Source of the DNA: Athalassotoga sp049965695
Lineage (GTDB): Bacteria > Thermotogota > Thermotogae > Mesoaciditogales > Mesoaciditogaceae
Length of the DNA stretch: 28,889 bases
Reading direction: 5' to 3'
Assembly: GCF_049965695.1 (NCBI RefSeq)
Contig: NZ_JBMFWB010000023.1
Span: 1-28,889 of the forward strand
Shown here: one piece after another, positions 7,934 through 14,731 of the stretch
How the letters are laid out: each line of letters begins with the position of its first letter
Position numbering within the stretch: the stretch's first letter is position 1
Notes under the pieces: generated by a model
Seen by the model: only the letters and a program-made list of their open reading frames with translations
Told to the model about the DNA's origin: nothing
Databases searched by the model: none
Made by a program: the position numbers and the translations under genes

Positions 7934-8251
7934 TTGAATCAAGAAGAAAAGCGTCTTTCCGTTTTGATAGGAAATTTTGTTTCCAGAAATAGGCTAAACT
8001 TGGGATTATCTCAAGATATTTTGGCAGAAAAAGCGAATATCGATAATTCGACTTTATCTCAGATAGAAAATGGGAAAAGAATACCCAAATTGGAAACTTT
8101 TTTCAAAATTGTAGAGACTTTAAAGTATTTCTCAAGTAAGAAAAGTAATGAAAAAAAATTTCATTTCGAGAAAGATTTAAAAGAAAATTTCGAGGAGGTA
8201 GTTCAAAATATCTTACACGTTTTTGCCAATGAAGAGGACAAAGAAAAATGA
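7934..8251 (+). CDS. XRE-family controller protein of the restriction-modification system
   Basis: A small protein of 105 residues with a helix-turn-helix of the Cro/XRE (HTH_3) type: LGLSQDILAEKANIDNSTLSQIENGKRIP is the complete motif span, with the recognition helix around NSTLSQIENG. TTG 7934 is chosen because GGAGG (7922-7926) lies seven bases before it; the upstream in-frame TTG at 7859 lies inside the palindromic operator and has no ribosome binding site. The highly charged C-terminal third (from about residue 65) is an extension beyond typical 80-residue controller proteins. It overlaps the putative endonuclease start by four bases (ATGA), as expected for controller-endonuclease operons. 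It probably binds the 7858-7873 palindrome, repressing the methyltransferase and setting its own and endonuclease levels. Confidence 0.82.
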   Translation: MNQEEKRLSVLIGNFVSRNRLNLGLSQDILAEKANIDNSTLSQIENGKRIPKLETFFKIVETLKYFSSKKSNEKKFHFEKDLKENFEEVVQNILHVFANEEDKEK

Positions 8252-8997
8252 AAGCAGATCTTAAAAACTACGTAGAGCAATTTCTGGAAGATTACATAAA
8301 AGGTACGTCAAAAGGTTCAATCAACAATGCAATTAGAAGTCAAAAAATAATCGATCATATTCATCAGTATGCTGTTGATTATTTAAAATCAAAAAACGTA
8401 AAAAATTCTTACATAAAAAGAAATAGAAAATGCCAAGGCTTTTTTAAAGTTAAAGAACAGGATATACTTATAACAAAATCAGATAAAAAAATATGTACAG
8501 AGCCTGAAATTTCAATAAATGTCCGTTCACAGATGAGTTCTATTCAAAAAAATTTTGATACTCTTTATGAAAGACTGATAGCAGAATCGGTCAATCTTCA
8601 TAAGCAATATAAATATCTGCCATGTGGATATATTTATCTTATTCCTACACTTGGTCTCGATTCATCGGCTTTGAAAAAAGGAAAATTTAAGCCTAATGAA
8701 TCTTACGATCTCGAAAAATACATATCGTCATTTTATAAAATAACTGGGAGAAAGTCTGTAAAAGGCGATGATTTCAAATATGAATCTATTGGTTTGATAA
8801 TAATTGATATAAGGCCAAATAATTCTTTTGAGATTATCAATGATTTGAAATACCTTAATGAAATAGGCAGAATTTCGGATCAATTTGTTCGCGACTTCAA
8901 TTCAAAGTTTATGCGTTTAGATCCGTTTAAAACAATTGATACATTACTCGAGATTTATGGGCAAAGAAATGATATCAATGAAATTATTCAAAAATAA
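8248..8997 (+). CDS. Putative type II restriction endonuclease
   Basis: A 249-residue protein that I cannot assign to a named family. The call rests on context: it is translationally coupled to a controller gene, divergent from a methyltransferase, and closes the island just before the right direct repeat. Within it, EQDILI (about residue 71), PEISINVRSQ (about 91-100), NFDTLYERLIAE (about 105-116) and NLHKQY followed by GYIYLIP look like a charged catalytic region with flanking beta strands. A PD-(D/E)xK core is possible, with an Asp or Glu in EQD or PE as metal ligand, but no canonical PD...ExK spacing is plain. The gene is very A+T-rich and Lys/Ile/Asn-rich, consistent with horizontal acquisition. 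The product should cut the sequence protected by the neighbouring adenine methylase. Confidence 0.65.
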   Translation: MKADLKNYVEQFLEDYIKGTSKGSINNAIRSQKIIDHIHQYAVDYLKSKNVKNSYIKRNRKCQGFFKVKEQDILITKSDKKICTEPEISINVRSQMSSIQKNFDTLYERLIAESVNLHKQYKYLPCGYIYLIPTLGLDSSALKKGKFKPNESYDLEKYISSFYKITGRKSVKGDDFKYESIGLIIIDIRPNNSFEIINDLKYLNEIGRISDQFVRDFNSKFMRLDPFKTIDTLLEIYGQRNDINEIIQK

Positions 8998-9016
8998 CAA
9001 TCGAATTCAAAGTTTT

Positions 9017-9043
9017 TCAGTTGATGAGTATGACCTTTTTTCC
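9017..9043 (+). repeat. Right 27-bp direct repeat of the restriction-modification island
   Basis: Identical to 5940-5966. On the minus strand it encodes the last residues of the DUF364 protein (KKVILIN, stop at 9017-9019). Because the repeat is coding on one strand in each copy, the duplication preserved both neighbouring genes. Confidence 0.93.
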
Positions 9044-9754
9044 CACTTTTTCTCTGTAAAGATTTCTTGTTCCACCTCCATGCGCTATCGTTTTTAAAGA
9101 CGCAGGGCTTACAGTTGTACCGCCAAAAACTTTCACTTCGGGAAATGCTTTTGGCACCATCGGAGTGGACGGCCCTAAAAGTATTATCCTGTCGGTTTTT
9201 GCGTATTTCAATATATCGTCAAAACTTTTGTTCATCACGGTTGTGGCTGAAATCAAGAGTACGCTACATTCGGGCAGCACATTCGGAATTTCTTCGGGTG
9301 GAAGTGCCTTTTGTGGCCACGTTGTAAGCGTTCTTTCTTTTTCAAAGATGTAAAGCGTTTTTAACTGGCGCTTTATGCCACTTACCATGGGATCGAAATA
9401 TCCTACCATGCCCATGACATCATCTTTGCTTAAATTCACAGCCTCCATGACATCCCCGTTCTCGTAATTTTCATCGTTAACGCACGCGTTTATCGCTGAG
9501 GTGCCCAGCGCGTTTAAAAGCACGTCCGACGAATCAAAAAGTTTTATGAATTCTTCAACACTCACACCTGTTTTGGGAAGTTCATCGTAGAGAGAACATC
9601 CCCACGGGATGGATTTTCTGTCCGTGTAAGAAACACCGGTTCTTCCATCGTCAAGAGTTACGGCACACAAACCTATACCCATCACGTAATCAACGACAGA
9701 TGCACCTTTAGATTTTTCTTTGGCAATTTCTTTTAAAATATCGTATCTGTTCAT
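9017..9754 (-). CDS. DUF364 protein (putative metal-chelation family, with DUF4213-like N-terminus)
   Basis: A 245-residue protein from ATG 9754, chosen because GAGG lies six bases upstream; the longer frame to 9778 lacks a ribosome binding site. The N-terminal part (GIGLCAVTLDDGRTGVSYT) matches the small domain usually found before DUF364. The C-terminal part has the family's Rossmann-like features: VGYFDPM, LLISATTVMNKSFDDIL, LLGPSTPM and the end HGGGTRNLYREKVGKK. Members have been linked to heavy-metal chelation or metal-cofactor chemistry, but no reaction is established, so no function is claimed. The gene has been separated from its former convergent neighbour, the sufB-like gene, by the restriction-modification island, and its promoter appears to come from the interspersed repeat at 9787. 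Confidence 0.8.
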   Translation of the reverse strand: MNRYDILKEIAKEKSKGASVVDYVMGIGLCAVTLDDGRTGVSYTDRKSIPWGCSLYDELPKTGVSVEEFIKLFDSSDVLLNALGTSAINACVNDENYENGDVMEAVNLSKDDVMGMVGYFDPMVSGIKRQLKTLYIFEKERTLTTWPQKALPPEEIPNVLPECSVLLISATTVMNKSFDDILKYAKTDRIILLGPSTPMVPKAFPEVKVFGGTTVSPASLKTIAHGGGTRNLYREKVGKKVILIN

Positions 9755-9838
9755 TTTCAACCTCGCTTTGATTTCCATTTATAGACATGCCAAACAAAAT
9801 TCAAATTTCGAATCATCGCTCCGGCAAGCGCCCCTAAT

Positions 9839-9950
9839 GGCAGGTAGCGTGTGGCTCGTAGCACGTAGTAGAAAAGAGNNNNNNNNNNTTCGTAACACGT
9901 GACGCGTAATCTGTAATCATACTGCTCACTACTCACCGATCACCATTTTA
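9839..9950. repeat. Minisatellite-like tract around the assembly gap
   Basis: Degenerate repeats such as GGCAGGTAGCGTG, GTAGCACGTAGTAG, GTAACACGTGACGCGTAATC and ACTCACCGATCACC occur on both sides of the gap. Near-identical words (GTAGCACGTAG...AAAAG) recur at 19930-19946 and on the minus strand near 16345-16372. No protein coding is expected. Confidence 0.65.
9879..9888. other. Assembly gap of ten N
   Basis: Ten undetermined bases lie inside the minisatellite tract. The count is likely a placeholder, and the repeats probably caused the gap, so true length here is unknown. Confidence 0.95.
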
Positions 9951-10101
9951 GGGCATCCTGCCCTGCGCTCACAGTGGTAAATAAGCATTCGGCTTTTAAA
10001 GTGAGTTAAGTATATTATAACGCTTTTCAAGGACAGATTCCAAAAGGGATGGCACAGGCTTATAGCCAATGGCTTATGGTAAGAGCAGACATTTCTACGT
10101 C

Positions 10102-10122
10102 ATCCCGCACCTGATGCGGGAT
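10102..10122. repeat. REP-like palindrome
   Basis: A perfect hairpin ATCCCGCA-CCTGA-TGCGGGAT preceded by CGTC and followed by CGCATT. The same style of element (CGTCAT plus a GC stem) is found at 12213-12234 on the other strand. Similar intergenic palindromes are common in many bacteria. It precedes the radical SAM gene and has no T-tract. Confidence 0.6.
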
Positions 10123-10172
10123 CGCATTCTGCCTTCAGCATTTATATGCTAAAATATAAATGGAGGTTTACG

Positions 10173-11084
10173 ATGAACAGAGAAAAGTTAAAGGATGCTT
10201 TTGAATACTTTGAAAACAGAATGAGCAGTTGTGATCTTTGCGCGAGAAACTGTATGGTCAACAGAAAAGAGAATAAAGGCGTATGCGGCCAGGGCGTGAA
10301 TGCGAAGATCACAAATGCCATCTTGCATTTCGGTGAAGAACCTCCTCTTGTCGGAGCCGGCGGGGCCGGAGCGATCTTCTTTTCAGGTTGCGGAATGCGT
10401 TGCGTGTATTGTCAAAATTTTGGTTTCAGTCAGTTGAACGTGGGAAAGGCAATAGATGATGAATCTCTTGCGGATGTTTTCATGAAACTTCAAAAAGCAG
10501 GTGCCAAAACGCTTGATCTTGTAACTCCGGAACCTCACTTAAGGGCAATTTTACATGCGCTTATCATCGCTTCTGAAAGTGGATTCAATCTTCCCATTGT
10601 CTTTAACACGTCAAGTTATGTCAACGTTGAAACTTTAGCGCATCTTGATGGCATAGTCGATATCTATCTTGCCGATATTCGCTACACAGATGACGAAATG
10701 GGAAAGAAATATTCGCTTGTCCCGAATTACTGGACTGTTACGCAAAGATCTCTGAGGGAGATGTACAGGCAGGTTGGCCCGTTTAAGGAAGAACGGATGA
10801 GCGGTCTGATAGTAAGGCATTTGATACTGCCCAACAGAATTGCCGGAAGTGAAAAAGCAATGAGATTTATCGCCGAGGAGTTGTCGATGTCTGTTCCTGT
10901 TTCTTTGATGTCGCAATATTTTCCCGTTTACAAGGCTTTGAAAATGAAAGAAATTTCCAGAAAAATTGACGACGATGAATACATCGAAGCACTTGATATG
11001 CTTGAGAAATACAATTTGGAAGGTTGGTACCAGCCTTTGCATGAAAAGATGAAAGGCGTTTACGCAAAATCCATTGAGAGGTGA
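10173..11084 (+). CDS. PflX-like radical SAM protein (pyruvate formate-lyase activase homolog)
   Basis: ATG 10173 follows GGAGG (10162-10166). The 303-residue protein has a Cys-rich N-terminus (CDLCARNC and GVCGQG) and the radical SAM signature CGMRCVYC, which binds a 4Fe-4S cluster and S-adenosylmethionine. Further family features are the ILHFGEEPPLVG segment, LVTPEPHLRAI and the MSQYFP motif near the C-terminus. This matches COG1313 (PflX), a group related to glycyl-radical-enzyme activases whose true substrate is not known. No glycyl radical enzyme gene is nearby, so an activase role is unproven. It overlaps or abuts the alcohol dehydrogenase gene directly downstream, and the two form an operon. 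Upstream, TGCTAAAAT (10147-10155) could be an extended -10, but it sits very close to the ribosome binding site. Confidence 0.85.
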   Translation: MNREKLKDAFEYFENRMSSCDLCARNCMVNRKENKGVCGQGVNAKITNAILHFGEEPPLVGAGGAGAIFFSGCGMRCVYCQNFGFSQLNVGKAIDDESLADVFMKLQKAGAKTLDLVTPEPHLRAILHALIIASESGFNLPIVFNTSSYVNVETLAHLDGIVDIYLADIRYTDDEMGKKYSLVPNYWTVTQRSLREMYRQVGPFKEERMSGLIVRHLILPNRIAGSEKAMRFIAEELSMSVPVSLMSQYFPVYKALKMKEISRKIDDDEYIEALDMLEKYNLEGWYQPLHEKMKGVYAKSIER

Positions 11085-11089
11085 TGATC

Positions 11090-12175
11090 ATGTTTTCATA
11101 TTTTAATCCGGTCGATCTGAGATTTGGTGAAAATGCCGTCTCAAATGTTGACTTCACGTTGTACGGGAAAAAGGCTTTTATAGTCACGGGAAGAAGCGGA
11201 TCCGCAAAGAAAAACAATGCTATCAAGGATCTCCTGAGCGTGCTTGATGCGAAAGGTATATCCCACGAATTTTTCAGCGAAGTTGAAGAAAATCCGTCTT
11301 TTGAAACCGTTGACAGAGGCGCAGAATTGTTTAAGGCAAAACATTGCGATTTTGCGGTTGGGATAGGCGGCGGAAGTCCGATGGATGTGGCCAAGGCAAT
11401 CTCCGCCGGCGCAAAGATGGGGAAAAAAGTTGCCGATCTTTACGCTATAAAGGACAGCATATCATGTTATCCGGTGATAGAAATAACGACAACGTCCGGC
11501 ACCGGCAGCGAGGTCACACAGTATTCCGTTTTAACTTCTCCGGATGATAAAAAACTCGGTCTGAGGACGAATAAACTCTTTCCAACGGTTGCAATCGTAG
11601 ATCCAAGGTATACACTCACGATGCCCGCAGACGTCACTATTTCGACGGGTCTTGATGCTCTCTCACAACTTGTGGAGAGTGTGATTTCAAAGATAAGCAC
11701 ACCTTTGACCGATGTGATCGCTGTCAAAGGCATAGAATTGATAAAAATGTCTTTGCCCGAAGTGGTCAAAAAAGCCTCAAGTCTTGAACACAGATCGAAT
11801 GTCGCCATGGCCGCGACTTTTTCTGGCCTTACGATATCACAAACGGGCACGACGATAGTTCATGCGCTTGGATATCCCATAACATCTCATCTTGGCATAC
11901 GCCATGGCCTTGCGAATATGCTGACCTTGTGCCAGATCGTTAAAAACGCCCAGAGGTTTGATCCGGAAAGGGTAAAGATCGCGACCGCACCTTTTGGAGG
12001 TGCCAATGGACTGTGCGAATTCATAGATTCCGTTTATCCAAAGCCTAAATTGAAATTAAGCGAGAAAGATGCAGAAATTTTTGCGAGAGAAATCGATCTT
12101 AAGGCCGGTCAGGTGTTAAATACTCCGGGAAATTACGATTTTGGATTCGTAAAAGAAATTTACAGATCGCTTTGA
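11090..12175 (+). CDS. Iron-containing alcohol dehydrogenase family protein
   Basis: A 361-residue group III dehydrogenase. It has the nucleotide-binding GIGGGSPMDVAK, ITTTSGTGSEVT, VDP and the metal region TGLDALSQLVES and VHALGYPITSHLGIRHGLAN. The usual four metal ligands are an Asp and three His; here the Asp (GLDAL) and the two late His positions are present, but the His expected four residues after the Asp is Gln. This may alter metal preference or activity. ATG 11090 is chosen because GAGAGGTGAT lies just before it; GTG 11081 and ATG 11084 are in frame but overlap that site. The family reduces aldehydes or oxidises alcohols or diols with NAD(P); the substrate is unclear. Co-transcribed with the PflX-like gene. 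Confidence 0.86.
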   Translation: MFSYFNPVDLRFGENAVSNVDFTLYGKKAFIVTGRSGSAKKNNAIKDLLSVLDAKGISHEFFSEVEENPSFETVDRGAELFKAKHCDFAVGIGGGSPMDVAKAISAGAKMGKKVADLYAIKDSISCYPVIEITTTSGTGSEVTQYSVLTSPDDKKLGLRTNKLFPTVAIVDPRYTLTMPADVTISTGLDALSQLVESVISKISTPLTDVIAVKGIELIKMSLPEVVKKASSLEHRSNVAMAATFSGLTISQTGTTIVHALGYPITSHLGIRHGLANMLTLCQIVKNAQRFDPERVKIATAPFGGANGLCEFIDSVYPKPKLKLSEKDAEIFAREIDLKAGQVLNTPGNYDFGFVKEIYRSL

Positions 12176-12212
12176 TGAAAACACCGGGATCGCATTGGAG
12201 TCCTTAAAGGCG

Positions 12213-12234
12213 ATTCCGGTTCTTCGACCGGAAT
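12213..12234. repeat. REP-like palindrome
   Basis: ATTCCGGT-TCTTCG-ACCGGAAT is a perfect 8-bp-arm hairpin shortly after the dehydrogenase stop codon, followed by GACAAACGTG. It resembles the hairpin at 10102-10122 in flanking words (GGGATCGCATT lies nearby in both). It might weakly protect the mRNA 3' end but has no T-run. Confidence 0.6.
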
Positions 12235-12261
12235 GACAAACGTGCGAAGGATATCTGCGGT

Positions 12262-12299
12262 AGCCAACGATATTTCATATTTAAAGTTGATCAAGTATA
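12262..12299 (+). repeat. Interspersed repeat end fragment, copy E
   Basis: Thirty-eight bases match the reverse complement of 23064-23101 without a mismatch, starting AGCCAACGATATTTC and ending GATCAAGTATA. Only the A+T-rich end of the element is here; the GC-rich core is absent. Confidence 0.85.
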
Positions 12300-12342
12300 G
12301 ATGTAAACCACCGCATGGCGAAGAAAGTAAAATGAAGAACGA

Positions 12343-12367
12343 AAAAGACCGCTTGAAGCGGTCTTTT
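12343..12367. terminator. Bidirectional rho-independent terminator
   Basis: AAAAGACCGC-TTGAA-GCGGTCTTTT forms a strong hairpin flanked by A and T runs. It lies between the convergent alcohol dehydrogenase and beta-mannosidase genes, and on the minus strand it is followed by TTTTTCGTTCTTC. It abuts the mannosidase stop codon at 12367-12369. Confidence 0.85.
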
Positions 12368-14721
12368 CATTTCAGAAAATCGTACATGCTCGATGTTTTA
12401 AAATCAGATTTAGGCGCTTTTATTTGCTTTGGACGATCCGGCGAGATCGCAAAGAGATTGTCTTCGAGCACCTCATCTTTTTCTGTCGTTATTCTCACAC
12501 CAAAGGCCGGCTTTTCTGTCTTTATCGTTAGAGTATCACCGGACTTCTCAAATGTGATGTACGGATCTTCAAGTTTGATCTTTCTTAGATTCGCAAATAC
12601 TTCATGATTTTCAAAGACTTTGTTGCCAGCCTTTAGCCTTACAAAACCAATTGCCTCGGCCAGATTGTCCGAAAATCTGAAATTATCAACGTTGAGGACT
12701 GAATCGGACGGAATTCTTACATCGTAAGATTTCTCCATCAACTTTTTGCCATTAAAAGTCCACAGATCAAATTCGAGATGACCCTCTATCGTTTCCGAAT
12801 CGTTGACCACGACGATTCTCAACTCGTCTCCGTCATTTTTTATCAAAGGCAAAAGTTCTGCGTAAAATCTTTTCGTGTAGTAGTAAAGTGCCTTTGGCCT
12901 TTTGAAGTAATCGATGGATGACCAACTGAAAACGGGCCATGAATCGTTTAACTGCCAGTAGAGGGTACCGGCGGTTTTGTACTTTCTTTCTCTCCAGTGA
13001 TCGACGCCGGTCTTTATTGCCTCTGCTTGATTTATCTGGGAAAGGTAGATTATCGAGTCAAAGTTCTTGACATTTCCAAAGTGGTTGTGGATGAATTTCA
13101 TTATCCTTTCAGGCCCTTCTACCTGTTTGTTGTGGCGAACCATCACATCGCTGAAGATCTCTTTTTCGGACTTTTTGGCAAAGAAATCGACAGTTTTTGG
13201 ATCTGGCGCTGATTGAAATCCGAATTCGCTCACAAACCTTGATTTGTCGACGAGATATCCTTTGTAATCGACCCAGTTAGACCATACATTCCAGACATGT
13301 CTGTCTCCGGCCTCATCGGAATTCGCCTTGCTTCCACCGTACGGGCTCGATGGCCAGTATGGACGGGAAGGATCTTCTTCTGCACATATTTTGGGAAGGT
13401 CCTGCAAATACAGTACATTCCCTAAATGCTCGCCGTTGTGTTTGTGATTGTAGTTCCATTCTTCAAAGCCCCAGTTGTTTTCGTTATTTCCGCACCACAA
13501 AACTATGGACGGATGGTATCTCAATTTGACAACGTTGTATTTTGCCTCTTGGCCGGCAAGTTTTCTGAACCATTCCAAATTATCCGGATATTCGGCACAG
13601 GCAAACATGAAATCCTGCCAGACGGTTATTCCGAGTTCGTCACATTTTTCGTAAAATCTTTCATTTTCATATATGCCACCGCCCCAGACTCTCAGCATGT
13701 TCATGTTTGCATCGGAGGCCATCTCAAGCAATCTGTCGTAGTCCTCATTTTTAAGCCAACTTAAAATGTTATCCGACGGAATCCAGTCTGCGCCTTTGGC
13801 AAAGATGCGTCTTCCGTTTATTTCAAAGATGAAAGACTCTCCCTCTGCGTCCTTTTCCTGGATGATCTTCACAGTCCTTAAGCCTATGCACTTTTTCTCG
13901 GACGATATCTCTTTTTTGCCATCGAAAAGTTTGAATTCAAAGTCATGAAGTACACTTTTTCCATACCCTCTCGGGTACCACAATTCGAGATCTCCGCGTT
14001 CAAACTTTCCTTCGAAAAGATAGCCTTCATTCCCTGCCCGAACAGGGTAATCACCGACCTCTTTTTTGTCGACAAAGACTTTGACTGTGTAATTTTTATT
14101 CTCAGTTAATCTGACATATCCTGTAACTTTGACAGCGTCGATGTCTTCCAAATAAGCAGTCGATCCTTCGAGATAAGCATCGTCTCTTTCTTCTATGTAA
14201 ATCTTTTTCCATATGCCGGATGTTGCGATCCTTGCGCCCCAGTCCCATCCGTAAGAATACTGGGCTTTTCGAATGTACGGTCTGGCACTTTCTTCTCCTG
14301 AGTTAAGTTTCCCGTAATTTCGCTCGAGCGCTTTGGGCACTTTTATTGGGGATAATATCTTTACTCTTATCGTGTTCTTGCCGATCTTCAAAAGGTCTTT
14401 GACCGGAAATCTGTATCCGATAAACATGTCCTCGCATTTTCCGGCGAATTTTTCGTTGACGTAGACCTCGGCAAGCGTGTCTATGCCTTCTATGACAAGA
14501 TCGCAATATTTCTTATCGAGTGTTTTTACTTCAAAATCTTTAGAATATTCCCATGACTTCTCTTCAAGCCTTCTGAAGAGTGTCTCGTTTTCTCCGATGT
14601 ACGGATGGGGCATGAGTTTTAAATTCACAAGGTCGCCCTGCACGGTGCCGGGCACTGTGCCTTCGAATTTGAACTTTCCTTCGTCATCGGCAACCTTCCA
14701 TTTTCCGCAAAGGTCTATCAT
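12367..14721 (-). CDS. Beta-mannosidase (glycoside hydrolase family 2)
   Basis: A 784-residue cytosolic enzyme from ATG 14721, preferred because AAGGAGATAAG stands directly before it; an earlier ATG at 14760 would overlap the GH1 gene and has no clear site. The fold order is the sugar-binding domain (YGWDWGARIATSGIW), an immunoglobulin-like domain, then the TIM barrel with WGGGIYENERFYEKCDELG. The acid/base Glu is in LWCGNNEN (about residue 414) and the nucleophile Glu in VSEFGFQS (about 499). These motifs are typical of GH2 mannosidases, which remove terminal beta-mannose from mannan and glucomannan oligosaccharides. It is ten bases downstream of the beta-glucosidase gene, so the two are co-transcribed and probably finish degradation of imported glucomannan-type oligosaccharides. 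No signal peptide. Confidence 0.9.
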   Translation of the reverse strand: MIDLCGKWKVADDEGKFKFEGTVPGTVQGDLVNLKLMPHPYIGENETLFRRLEEKSWEYSKDFEVKTLDKKYCDLVIEGIDTLAEVYVNEKFAGKCEDMFIGYRFPVKDLLKIGKNTIRVKILSPIKVPKALERNYGKLNSGEESARPYIRKAQYSYGWDWGARIATSGIWKKIYIEERDDAYLEGSTAYLEDIDAVKVTGYVRLTENKNYTVKVFVDKKEVGDYPVRAGNEGYLFEGKFERGDLELWYPRGYGKSVLHDFEFKLFDGKKEISSEKKCIGLRTVKIIQEKDAEGESFIFEINGRRIFAKGADWIPSDNILSWLKNEDYDRLLEMASDANMNMLRVWGGGIYENERFYEKCDELGITVWQDFMFACAEYPDNLEWFRKLAGQEAKYNVVKLRYHPSIVLWCGNNENNWGFEEWNYNHKHNGEHLGNVLYLQDLPKICAEEDPSRPYWPSSPYGGSKANSDEAGDRHVWNVWSNWVDYKGYLVDKSRFVSEFGFQSAPDPKTVDFFAKKSEKEIFSDVMVRHNKQVEGPERIMKFIHNHFGNVKNFDSIIYLSQINQAEAIKTGVDHWRERKYKTAGTLYWQLNDSWPVFSWSSIDYFKRPKALYYYTKRFYAELLPLIKNDGDELRIVVVNDSETIEGHLEFDLWTFNGKKLMEKSYDVRIPSDSVLNVDNFRFSDNLAEAIGFVRLKAGNKVFENHEVFANLRKIKLEDPYITFEKSGDTLTIKTEKPAFGVRITTEKDEVLEDNLFAISPDRPKQIKAPKSDFKTSSMYDFLK

Positions 14722-14731
14722 CTTATCTCCT

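Larger units (their letters stand above)
5940..9043. mobile_element. Restriction-modification island with 27-bp target duplication
   Basis: The segment holds three genes (methyltransferase, controller, putative endonuclease), is visibly more A+T-rich than its flanks, and is bounded by perfect 27-bp direct repeats at 5940-5966 and 9017-9043. Removing one repeat plus the insert (3,077 bp) rejoins the ends of the sufB-like and DUF364 genes as an overlapping convergent pair, with both frames intact. No transposase or integrase is present. Insertion with long target duplication has been described for restriction-modification genes; the precise fit here is read directly from the sequence. Confidence 0.85.
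9787..10022. repeat. Interspersed repeat, copy A (interrupted by minisatellite and gap)
   Basis: The left end (minus strand, GCCGGAGCGATGATTCG then AATTTGAATTTTGTTTGG) matches 16240-16272. The right end (9951-10022, GGTAAATAAGCATTC then CTTTTAAAGTGA) matches the reverse complement of 16119-16187. The GC-rich centre found in the other copies is replaced here by degenerate tandem-like sequence and ten N. Both outer edges are A+T-rich with TATAAA or TATATTATAAC-type boxes that point towards the DUF364 and radical SAM genes. Confidence 0.75.

Noticed and set aside
9839..9950. Possible CRISPR array
   Set aside because: The repeated words are short, degenerate and unevenly spaced, with no constant repeat length or unique spacers and no cas genes nearby.
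12233..12607. Open frame on the plus strand across the terminator
   Set aside because: It crosses the REP hairpin, the repeat fragment and the strong bidirectional terminator, and half of it is antisense to the mannosidase gene.
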